A stretch of 5,412 nt of DNA, from positions 1 to 5,412 of the forward strand of contig CAJOHP010000157.1 in the NCBI GenBank assembly GCA_905234355.1, in the 5' to 3' direction. The first letter of the stretch is position 1. Each line of letters opens with the position of its first letter. The notes under the pieces are model-generated. The model did no database searches. It saw only the letters and a list, made by a program, of their open reading frames with translations, and had not been told where the DNA came from. Positions 1 to 4,561 of the stretch are shown here, in pieces. Source of the DNA: an uncultured Prevotella sp. (GTDB lineage Bacteria > Bacteroidota > Bacteroidia > Bacteroidales > Bacteroidaceae). A program made the translations under genes and the position numbers.

Positions 1-262
1 CCTCTTTGACGGACAGGACGTGAAGTCGCTGAACTACTCCATCGCCGACGACATGCAGATCACCAAGACACCCACCGAGCAGCAGGGCATGTTTGCCTAC
101 ACCGTCACGCTCAACGTGGAGCAGCGCTCACGCAAAGGCGAGGAGACCGCCGAGCAAACCACGCCCTACCGCGTGACGGCGCGCATATCGCCCGCTGGAC
201 TCATCACGTCGCTCGCCATGCAGCGCGTGGTGAAGAGAGAGCCTGAGACCGAAAGACAATAG
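1..262 (+). CDS. C-terminal fragment of an unrecognised protein
   Basis: This is the 3' end of a gene that begins left of the window; codons are in frame from base 2 and end at TAG 260-262, leaving 86 residues. The first visible Met (base 20) is internal, because the frame is open to the edge. The fragment is hydrophilic, with no membrane segment. It alternates polar and hydrophobic residues in a way that suggests beta strands (MFAYTVTLNVEQ, then YRVTARISPAGLITSLAMQRV), and ends in a charged tail (KREPETERQ). The codon use is GC-rich like mtaB, so it appears native. I do not recognise the family and assign no function. It converges on the glycosyltransferase; without the toxin-antitoxin segment the two genes would end a few tens of bases apart. 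Confidence 0.75.
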   Translation, partial: LFDGQDVKSLNYSIADDMQITKTPTEQQGMFAYTVTLNVEQRSRKGEETAEQTTPYRVTARISPAGLITSLAMQRVVKREPETERQ

Positions 263-264
263 CC

Positions 265-280
265 GCAGGCACCTCCCTGC
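265..280. other. small hairpin after the first gene
   Basis: GCAGG (265-269) and CCTGC (276-280) form a 5-bp stem with a 6-base loop, 2 bases after the TAG of the left-edge gene. There is no T-run on either strand. It may be a weak convergent terminator for that gene and, before the insertion, for the glycosyltransferase coming the other way. It may also be chance. Confidence 0.25.
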
Positions 281-297
281 ACAGAGAGAAATAGTCA

Positions 298-359
298 CGC
301 GCGCCCTCTACTCCTTCAGCTTGGAGTAGAGGGTGCGCCGCTTTACATAGTATTGCCAC
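298..359. repeat. 62-bp direct repeat, left copy
   Basis: Bases 298-359 match 1318-1379 at every position, an exact offset of 1020 bp. The match breaks at 297 (A against C) and 360 (C against A). Looser similarity continues to the left: AGAGAGAAATAG at 283-294 resembles AGAGAGGAATAG at 1298-1309 (11 of 12), displaced by a 5-base indel. The right copy is the coding end of the glycosyltransferase gene. This left copy is therefore a detached gene end, separated from any intact gene by the toxin-antitoxin operon. It contains an 11-bp perfect stem, CCCTCTACTCC (304-314) with GGAGTAGAGGG (323-333), around the loop TTCAGCTT. I read the two copies as the edges of an inserted or imported segment. Confidence 0.95.
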
Positions 360-406
360 CTGACTTTGTCAATGCGCCACCCGAAGATACCATCGGGTCG
401 CAAAGT
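308..406 (-). pseudogene. detached C-terminal remnant of a glycosyltransferase gene
   Basis: Read on the - strand, the left repeat encodes WQYYVKRRTLYSKLKE and a TAG stop (308-310), identical to the last 16 residues of the intact glycosyltransferase at 1328-2350. Upstream the frame stays open for 16 more codons (residues TLRPDGIFGWRIDKVR) before TGA at 407-409. These upstream residues differ from the intact protein at the same place (TTDQLPERRNFSLL). They could be the tail of a diverged allele, since an in-frame alignment keeps a D, an R and the W, or they could be unrelated sequence read by chance. There is no start codon or catalytic region, so this cannot be a functional gene. The 16-residue identity is certain; the origin of the other 16 codons is inference. 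Confidence 0.6.
379..398. other. short inverted repeat inside the left repeat boundary
   Basis: ACCCGA (379-384) and TCGGGT (393-398) form a 6-bp stem with an 8-base loop, 20 bp inside the inner edge of the left direct repeat. It could belong to the 3' end region of the toxin transcript or to the boundary of the inserted segment. There is no T-run. Low significance taken alone. Confidence 0.3.
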
Positions 407-430
407 TCATCACCCTACCGATAGCAAGAA

Positions 431-452
431 GGCTGCGGAGTAGTCCGCAGCC
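431..452 (-). terminator. probable terminator of the toxin-antitoxin operon
   Basis: GGCTGCGGA (431-439), loop GTAG, then TCCGCAGCC (444-452) make a perfect 9-bp GC-rich stem 67 bases past the toxin stop codon. On the - strand the stem is followed by TTCTTGCTAT, a weak T-rich tract, so it fits as an intrinsic terminator for the operon. The + strand side is less T-rich. Confidence 0.55.
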
Positions 453-519
453 CTCTTGTAGGGTATATATCGTTCTTCCTGAACGTTCCGTGGCTTTCGG
501 GGATGACCTCCTTTGTGGT

Positions 520-831
520 TCATTTTGTCTGTATGGCTTGTGCCTTTGGCTCACGTCTGGTGTCCCAGAAAGCGGCTATGTGGAGGACATCGCCTTTAAC
601 ATAATAGACGATCTTGTTGAGCCGACGTACTATGATGCTGCGGTAGGTTTGTTTACGATGGGCGAAAAGAGGGTCAATCTTGCCCATTGTGGGCATGTCG
701 GCTATGGCATACGTAGTCTGTTCAACCTCGTTCATGAATTCCTGACGGATGCGCTCGCCAAAATTCAGCAGAACGTATTCTTCTACCTGATGCAACTGGA
801 TGGCGGCTCGCATATGCCAGTGAATCTTCAT
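520..831 (-). CDS. type II toxin, RelE/ParE superfamily
   Basis: This 103-residue protein has the size and layout of RelE/ParE-fold toxins. It starts with a helical N-terminus with an A..QL..V..Y....FGE pattern (about 9-26). A conserved middle follows, with a P..G..DPL..H pattern (about 47-58). The C-terminal beta region reads YRSIIVRRLNKIVYYVKGD (63-81) and then AFWDTRREP (87-95). Family members act either as ribosome-dependent mRNA endonucleases (RelE type) or as gyrase poisons (ParE type), and I cannot tell which from sequence alone. The FWDTRR.P ending is common in Bacteroidota members. The ATG at 829-831 overlaps the antitoxin stop as ATGA, which indicates translational coupling and fixes the start. 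The reading frame is intact with no missing region, so the toxin is probably functional. GC is lower than in the neighbouring housekeeping genes. Confidence 0.85.
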   Translation of the reverse strand: MKIHWHMRAAIQLHQVEEYVLLNFGERIRQEFMNEVEQTTYAIADMPTMGKIDPLFAHRKQTYRSIIVRRLNKIVYYVKGDVLHIAAFWDTRREPKAQAIQTK

Positions 832-1070
832 ACGGTTACTTTTTCCTTGTGGTGGAACACTTCGTCGTTTGTCAGGTACTCACCGGCCTCAAAGGCGGCT
901 TCTGCCTCGTCAAGCATTTCGTCAATCTCTTGTATCGTGTAGGGGCGCAACTGCTCGTTTTCCTCTTTCTTTGCTTGCTCTATGAGATGTTCCCCCACCC
1001 AGCGCATATTGTTCGGCGAGAGTGTGCCATAGAGATAGTCAAGAAGACTTGTTAGTGTCGCTGTACTCAT
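828..1070 (-). CDS. antitoxin of the RelE/ParE-like pair
   Basis: This 80-residue acidic protein precedes the toxin and overlaps it by 4 bases (ATGA), the usual antitoxin-first order of type II systems. The N-terminal part (about 1-33, SLLDYLYGTLSPNNMRWVGEHL) is probably helical. The middle (about 44-62, YTIQEIDEMLDEAEAAFEAGE) is a strongly acidic helix, and the tail (63-80, ending DEVFHHKEKVTV) is likely the part that wraps the toxin. I see no clear ribbon-helix-helix, HTH or SpoVT/AbrB motif, so DNA binding is not demonstrated. The start is supported by AAGGA 6 bases upstream of the ATG and by the promoter at 1105-1112. Antitoxins of this kind neutralise the toxin by direct binding, and the complex often represses the operon. 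The role rests mainly on pairing with a recognisable toxin. Confidence 0.8.
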   Translation of the reverse strand: MSTATLTSLLDYLYGTLSPNNMRWVGEHLIEQAKKEENEQLRPYTIQEIDEMLDEAEAAFEAGEYLTNDEVFHHKEKVTV

Positions 1071-1104
1071 AACATTTCCTTTATGTGAATTGGTTTCGAT
1101 GGTG

Positions 1105-1112
1105 CAAAGATA
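1105..1112 (-). promoter_or_regulatory. toxin-antitoxin promoter, -7 element
   Basis: On the - strand this reads TATCTTTG, a full match to the Bacteroidota -7 consensus TAnnTTTG, 34 bases upstream of the antitoxin ATG. No good TTTG-type -33 element stands 19-21 bases further up; that stretch is occupied by a palindrome. A promoter dedicated to the two-gene operon fits the position. Confidence 0.65.
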
Positions 1113-1122
1113 ATCAATTTCC

Positions 1123-1135
1123 GCGATATTATCGC
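1123..1135. promoter_or_regulatory. candidate operator palindrome
   Basis: GCGATA-T-TATCGC is a perfect 6+1+6 inverted repeat located 10 bases upstream of the -7 element, in the core promoter spacer. Type II toxin-antitoxin complexes commonly repress their own operon from palindromes in this position. Binding is inferred from symmetry and place only. Confidence 0.5.
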
Positions 1136-1167
1136 AGAATCACACAGATTTTTCAATAGCTCGGTCG

Positions 1168-1195
1168 AATCAACAGGTCAAAGAGTCCGTTGATT
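1168..1195. other. inverted repeat upstream of the toxin-antitoxin promoter
   Basis: AATCAAC (1168-1174) and GTTGATT (1189-1195) are perfect 7-base arms around a 14-base spacer, about 33 bp upstream of the operator-like palindrome. This could be a second regulator site or a boundary element. The spacing is long for a hairpin and chance is possible. Confidence 0.3.
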
Positions 1196-1227
1196 TATAA
1201 TGCCTTTTTCCTGACTATTATCTCAAT

Positions 1228-1257
1228 CTCCCCGGCTGAGTGACCTCAGCCGGGGAG
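1228..1257 (-). terminator. perfect 13-bp hairpin, probable end of the mtaB-glycosyltransferase transcript
   Basis: CTCCCCGGCTGAG (1228-1240), loop TGAC, CTCAGCCGGGGAG (1245-1257) pair perfectly over 13 bp. The hairpin lies 70 bases past the glycosyltransferase stop and upstream of the divergently placed toxin-antitoxin promoter region. Transcription from the right would meet it before reaching the operon. Neither side has a real T-run (the - strand continues ATTGAGATAATAG), so termination efficiency is uncertain. It lies inside the repeat-flanked segment, so if that segment was inserted, the insert supplied it. Confidence 0.5.
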
Positions 1258-1317
1258 CACATTGTTGTACGCTTGGCATGAGCAATGTCTAAAGGAGAGA
1301 GAGGAATAGCCCCCTCC

Positions 1318-1379
1318 CGCGCGCCCTCTACTCCTTCAGCTTGGAGTAGAGGGTGCGCCGCTTTACATAGTATTGCCAC
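1318..1379. repeat. 62-bp direct repeat, right copy (end of the glycosyltransferase gene)
   Basis: This is identical to 298-359. It covers the last 16 codons and the stop of the glycosyltransferase gene plus 10 bases of 3' flank, and includes the 11-bp stem CCCTCTACTCC/GGAGTAGAGGG. The glycosyltransferase reading frame passes through it without disruption. This is the pattern seen when an element uses a gene 3' end as its target and restores it. Confidence 0.95.
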
Positions 1380-2350
1380 AGCAGCGAGAAATTACGCCGC
1401 TCGGGCAGCTGGTCGGTGGTGCGTGTGGCCTGTATGCGGAAACGGTCTTCGGCAAACTGCTTCTTCCACTGCTTGTAGGCATTACGTGCGCGATAGACAG
1501 CAACGAAGTCGGCCACATTGTGCTTGACCAGCAACATGTGCCATGCAGCAACATAGTCGAGCAGCCGCCTGACAAACATGACGTGTTGCAGCTGGCCGTC
1601 GGGCAGACACTTGTAGAGCATGGTGAGGTTGTTGCGGAAGTTGAGGAAGGTCTTCATCGGGTTGCTCTTGGGCAGCGTGCCCCCTCCCACATGGTAGACG
1701 CAGCTCTCTGGCACGCAGTAAATGGCATGGCCGAGCAGGCGCAGACGCCAGCAGAGGTCTATCTCTTCGCAGTGGGCAAAGAAGCGCGCATCGAATCCTC
1801 CCACCTTTTTAAATAGACGCGCGCGCACGAGGAGTGCTGCCCCTGTGGCCCAAAGCACAGGGGCGGGACTATCGTACTGTCCCTCGTCAGGCTCTACGGT
1901 GTCGAAGAGGCGCCCCCGGCAGAAGGGATAGCCATAGAAGTCGAGGTAGCCTCCGGCAGCACCGGCATACTCGAAGTGGTCTCTCTGCGACTCAGAGCGC
2001 AGCTTGGGCTGACAGGCGGCCACCTCGGGGTGGCTGTCCATGAAGCTGATGAGAGGCGTGAGCCAGTGGGGCGTGACCTCTACGTCGCTGTTGAGCAGCA
2101 GATAGTACTCGGCCTCAACGAGACTAAGTGCACGGTTGTAGCCCTCGGCAAAGCCATAGTTCTTGTCGAGCACGATGCGACGCACCTCGGGAAACTCGCG
2201 CTCGAGCAGCTGCAGACTGTCGTCGGTAGAGTCGTTGTCGGCCACGTAGACCACGGCTTCGTCGGCCGAGTGCCGCAGCACAGAGGGCAGATAGGTGCGG
2301 AGCATGGAGGCTCCGTTCCAGTTGAGGATGACGATAGCTAACTTGTCCAT
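1328..2350 (-). CDS. family 2 (GT-A) glycosyltransferase
   Basis: This 340-residue cytoplasmic enzyme is predicted to transfer a sugar from a nucleotide-sugar donor to a surface-polysaccharide or lipid-linked acceptor; donor and acceptor cannot be read from sequence. It has the GT2 series of rhamnosyltransferase-like (WbbL-type) proteins. These are VILNWNG (7-13) at the first strand, VADNDSTDDS (36-45) for nucleotide binding, and LLNSDVEV (85-92), the DxD-equivalent metal site. WATGAALLVR (167-176) follows, then CEEIDLCWR (194-202) carrying the probable catalytic acidic residues, and HVGGGT (220-225). The C-terminal third is basic and helical with no membrane span. The ATG at 2350 gives the canonical MDKLAIVILNWNG start. 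It follows mtaB by 29 bp on the same strand and is probably co-transcribed. Its last 16 codons are duplicated at 308-358. Confidence 0.93.
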   Translation of the reverse strand: MDKLAIVILNWNGASMLRTYLPSVLRHSADEAVVYVADNDSTDDSLQLLEREFPEVRRIVLDKNYGFAEGYNRALSLVEAEYYLLLNSDVEVTPHWLTPLISFMDSHPEVAACQPKLRSESQRDHFEYAGAAGGYLDFYGYPFCRGRLFDTVEPDEGQYDSPAPVLWATGAALLVRARLFKKVGGFDARFFAHCEEIDLCWRLRLLGHAIYCVPESCVYHVGGGTLPKSNPMKTFLNFRNNLTMLYKCLPDGQLQHVMFVRRLLDYVAAWHMLLVKHNVADFVAVYRARNAYKQWKKQFAEDRFRIQATRTTDQLPERRNFSLLWQYYVKRRTLYSKLKE

Positions 2351-2379
2351 TTTTCTCTATCAGGTGTTTACTTTGGTTA

Positions 2380-3777
2380 TTACTTGTTGTTGTCTTGCTG
2401 CTCGTCGGGCAGGTCGGCGGTGAGGGCCGAGTGGTCGCGGTTGAAGTGGCCCAGGCGGACGCTGAGCAGCCGATTGTCGAAGTCGGGCTGTGCCTGTGCC
2501 GGCGAGAGTTCCACACGTATGTAGTTGGGTGTGAAGCCATGCATGGCACGCCCTCTGGTGGCTCTCTCGAAGAGCACCTGCGCCTGCTGCCCGATATGGG
2601 CGGCATAGAACTGGGCCGTCTTCTGCTCAGAGAGGTCGAGCAGGAGCTGGCTGCGCCGCTTCTTCTCGCGGTCGTCCACGACGTAGGGTATGGCCAGTGC
2701 CGAGGTGCCCGGACGCTCGGAGTAAGGGAAGACGTGGAGCTGGCTGACGGGCAGTGCGTCGAGGAAGGCATAGGTCTCGTCGAAGCACTCGGGCGTCTCG
2801 CCCCGACACCCCACCATGACATCCACGCCGATGAAGGCATGGGGCATAAGCGCCTTCACACGGCTTATCTTGTCGGCAAAGAGCTGCCTGTCGTAGTGGC
2901 GGTGCATGAGCCGCAGCACGGTGTCGCTGCCGCTCTGCAGGGGGATATGGAAGTGGGGCATGAAGGCACGGCTGTGAGCGCAGTAGTCTATGAGCTCGTC
3001 GCTCAGCAGGTCGGGCTCCAGACTGCTGATGCGATAGCGGCTGATGCCCTCCACGGCGTCGAGCGCCTTGACCAGATCGGCAAAACGCTCGCCGGTAGAC
3101 TTGCCGAAGTCGCCTATGTTCACGCCCGTGAGCACGATCTCCTTGCCTCCCTCACGGGCCGCCTGCTCTGCCTGAGCCACGAGCGAGGCGATGGTGGGAT
3201 TGCGGCTGAAGCCCCGCGCATAGGGTATGGTGCAGTAGGTGCAGAAGTAGTCGCAGCCGTCCTGCACCTTGAGGAAGTAGCGCGTGCGGTTGCCACGCGA
3301 GCACGAGGGGGCAAAGGAGGTGATGTCCTTGGTCTTGCTCACATAGCAGGGGGCTGCGGGTGTGGCGGTGTCGCAGCTGTCGGCAGTGCCGCCATGGGGC
3401 TGGCTGGCGCCTGTCCAGTGCTCGGAGAGGTGCTGCAGGAGCGTTGCCTTCTCGTTGGAACCCAACACGAGTGCCACGCCGTCGATGGCTGCCACAGCTG
3501 CAGGCGAGAGCTGCGCATAGCACCCGGTGACGACGACGAAGGCACCGGGGTGCTGACGCACCAGCCGGTGGATGGCCTGACGGCACTTGCGGTCGGCCAC
3601 GTCGGTCACAGAGCACGTATTGATGAGCACTAGGTCGGCCGGCTCACCCTGACGCACCGCCCTGACACCCATACCGGCAAGCATCTGCCCAAAGGTGGAG
3701 GTCTCGGAGAAGTTGAGCTTGCAGCCCAGCGTATAGTAGGCTGCCGACTTTCCCTGGAAGGCTGAAGTATCTATCAT
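2380..3777 (-). CDS. mtaB: tRNA t6A37 methylthiotransferase (MtaB)
   Basis: This radical-SAM enzyme converts t6A to ms2t6A at position 37 of ANN-decoding tRNAs. It has 465 residues, normal for the family. The N-terminal UPF0004 domain holds the three cluster cysteines: GCKLNFSET (C19), INTCSVT (C55) and VTGCYAQ (C86). CKLN is typical of MtaB rather than MiaB or RimO. The radical-SAM motif CDYFCTYC gives C175, C179 and C182. Further family blocks are TGVNIGDFG (217-225), SSLEPDLL (251-258), HIPLQSGSD (277-285) and FPYSERPGT (350-358), with a TRAM-like RNA-binding tail (about 395-445). The frame is open to 3885, but I place the start at ATG 3777. The family N-terminus begins there, and a promoter at 3814-3821 would start the mRNA inside the longer version. 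It is the first gene of a two-gene unit with the glycosyltransferase. Confidence 0.95.
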   Translation of the reverse strand: MIDTSAFQGKSAAYYTLGCKLNFSETSTFGQMLAGMGVRAVRQGEPADLVLINTCSVTDVADRKCRQAIHRLVRQHPGAFVVVTGCYAQLSPAAVAAIDGVALVLGSNEKATLLQHLSEHWTGASQPHGGTADSCDTATPAAPCYVSKTKDITSFAPSCSRGNRTRYFLKVQDGCDYFCTYCTIPYARGFSRNPTIASLVAQAEQAAREGGKEIVLTGVNIGDFGKSTGERFADLVKALDAVEGISRYRISSLEPDLLSDELIDYCAHSRAFMPHFHIPLQSGSDTVLRLMHRHYDRQLFADKISRVKALMPHAFIGVDVMVGCRGETPECFDETYAFLDALPVSQLHVFPYSERPGTSALAIPYVVDDREKKRRSQLLLDLSEQKTAQFYAAHIGQQAQVLFERATRGRAMHGFTPNYIRVELSPAQAQPDFDNRLLSVRLGHFNRDHSALTADLPDEQQDNNK

Positions 3778-3813
3778 AGACAGTAGTGAAAAGTAAGTAT
3801 TGCTTAGGAGATA

Positions 3814-3821
3814 CAAAGGTA
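3814..3821 (-). promoter_or_regulatory. mtaB promoter, -7 element
   Basis: On the - strand this reads TACCTTTG, a full match to TAnnTTTG, 36 bases upstream of the chosen mtaB ATG. The -33 region is weak. It implies transcription starting around 3805-3808 and supports the start at 3777 over the upstream Met codons. The spacer from 3822 to 3990 is AT-rich and holds no gene that I can support. Confidence 0.65.
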
Positions 3822-3990
3822 ATACTTTTTTGGCAAATACACGGATAAAGTGTGAAGAATCGTAATTGTGTATTTTTGATACCAATTTTTAACATTTCAC
3901 AACCTTCTGATTTACAGTACTTTGCTAAATAGTTACAAAAAGAGGCCAAAAAAAAACGGAAAAAAGTTATCGTCGTATTGAAAAAATGCC

Positions 3991-3998
3991 TAACTTTG
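3991..3998 (+). promoter_or_regulatory. lipoprotein promoter, -7 element
   Basis: TAACTTTG matches TAnnTTTG exactly and lies 51 bases upstream of the lipoprotein ATG. A partial -33 (GTTAT at 3966-3970) sits about 20 bases upstream, within a very A-rich tract (3949-3965) that could act as an UP-like or bent element. The predicted leader is about 45 bases, A/T-rich and without a Shine-Dalgarno sequence, typical of well-expressed Bacteroidota genes. Confidence 0.7.
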
Positions 3999-4049
3999 CA
4001 GCGTTTTAATAAACAAATGATTGTTTTACAGATTTAAAAAAGCAAAGAA

Positions 4050-4229
4050 ATGAAAAAGTTAGTATTAATGTTCGTAGCTGTTGCAGCTATCTCGTTCGCA
4101 TCGTGTGGTAACAAGACTCAGGCTCCCGCCGTTGAGGAGGATACCGTGGCCGTTGTTGAGGTTGAGGATACCGCTGCTGTTGACACTGCAGCTGTTGACA
4201 CCACTGCTGCTGCCGCCCCCGAGGCTTAA
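4050..4229 (+). CDS. small acidic lipoprotein
   Basis: ATG at 4050 to TAA at 4227-4229 encodes 59 residues. The N-terminus MKKLVLMFVAVAAISFASCG is a lipoprotein signal peptide: two lysines, a hydrophobic core, and the lipobox ASCG with the acylated cysteine at 19. Cleavage would leave a 41-residue mature peptide with no obvious fold. It is rich in V, A, D, T and E, with a DTAAV repeat at 40-44 and 45-49 style spacing (DTAAVDTAAVDTT, 40-52) and a run of alanines before the PEA end. It has almost no basic residues after K22. The gene has its own promoter at 3991 and a strong terminator at 4259-4295, so it is monocistronic and probably abundant. Short lipoproteins with this leader are common in Prevotella and Bacteroides. 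I know of no function and assign none. The length falls just under common minimum-ORF cut-offs. Confidence 0.88.
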   Translation: MKKLVLMFVAVAAISFASCGNKTQAPAVEEDTVAVVEVEDTAAVDTAAVDTTAAAAPEA

Positions 4230-4258
4230 TAGCTTTACGACAAGATTAATGCAAAAGG

Positions 4259-4295
4259 AAAATGTCGTCAGACGAGAGTCTGGCGACATTTTTTT
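4259..4295 (+). terminator. intrinsic terminator of the lipoprotein gene
   Basis: The arms 4259-4273 (AAAATGTCGTCAGAC) and 4278-4292 (GTCTGGCGACATTTT) pair over 15 positions with one G-U pair around the loop GAGA. A T-run (4289-4295) follows directly. It lies 29 bases after the stop codon. This is the clearest intrinsic terminator in the window. Confidence 0.92.
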
Positions 4296-4561
4296 ATGTG
4301 CTGTCGGAGTATCAGCACACAAATGACTGATGTTTCGGGAGCAGGCTGTTCAATGGCTTTTGCATGATGCCGGTACACCGTATGGACACATGCCTGTCCG
4401 AAAACAAAACGTCCGTCTGCCGGACCATGGCGGACCGGCATTGAGCACCAAAAGCAGGGACTCCTTGGCTGTCCCAAGAAGTCCCTGCGATAAGGATATG
4501 TTTATGTCCGGACGGTCCGTACTCTGCGAATGGCTCCGCGCAGGAGCCGCAGCGACGACCA
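4296..4561. other. gene-free spacer rich in hairpins and GTCCG/CGGAC words
   Basis: No supportable gene lies here; frames crossing it lack coding character. It contains several structures: TGTGCTG (4297-4303) with CAGCACA (4313-4319); TGCCGG (4418-4423) with CCGGCA (4435-4440); the 35-base hairpin at 4454-4488; the palindrome GTCCGGAC (4506-4513); and GGCTCC (4532-4537) with GGAGCC (4543-4548). The pentamer GTCCG or its complement occurs seven times between 4396 and 4519. The right part is the 3' untranslated region of the - strand secreted protein. The left part could be spacer or a structured RNA. Confidence 0.5.
4454..4488 (-). terminator. probable terminator of the secreted-protein gene
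   Basis: GCAGGGACT-c-CTTGG (4454-4468), loop CTGTC, CCAAG-a-AGTCCCTGC (4474-4488) make a 14-pair stem interrupted by one C/A mismatch. On the - strand the stem is followed by TTTTGGTGC, a short T-run. It lies 73 bases past the stop of the gene at 4562. Confidence 0.7.

Noticed and set aside
490..942. + strand open frame of 150 codons across the toxin-antitoxin pair
   Set aside because: It is antisense to two well-supported overlapping genes, and its residues mirror their codons. No ribosome binding site or family signal is visible.
1259..1288. ACATTG (1259-1264) and CAATGT (1283-1288) inverted pair next to the 13-bp hairpin
   Set aside because: Six-base arms with an 18-base spacer are expected by chance in a window this size, and nothing nearby gives it a role.
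360..1317. Insertion-sequence origin for the segment between the repeats
   Set aside because: No transposase frame and no terminal inverted repeats were found at the inner edges, and a 62-bp duplication is far longer than typical target-site duplications.
298..1379. Integron-type cassette or CRISPR explanation for the repeats
   Set aside because: The repeat shows no RYYYAAC/GTTRRRY attC core pairs. There are only two copies 1020 bp apart, with protein-coding content between them, so it is not a CRISPR array.
1328..2350. The 1020-bp repeat offset equals the 340-codon length of the glycosyltransferase
   Set aside because: The sequence between the repeats is not related to the glycosyltransferase body, so no tandem duplication is implied. 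The equal numbers appear to be coincidence.
2395..3633. Long + strand open frame (412 codons) opposite mtaB
   Set aside because: It lies entirely antisense to a gene with full family motifs, and its composition (V, H, G, E rich) is what GC-rich codons give on the opposite strand. It has no promoter or recognisable domain.
3778..3885. Longer N-terminus for MtaB starting at 3885
   Set aside because: The extra 36 residues do not resemble the family, the DNA is AT-rich with promoter character, and the TAnnTTTG element at 3814-3821 lies inside the extension.
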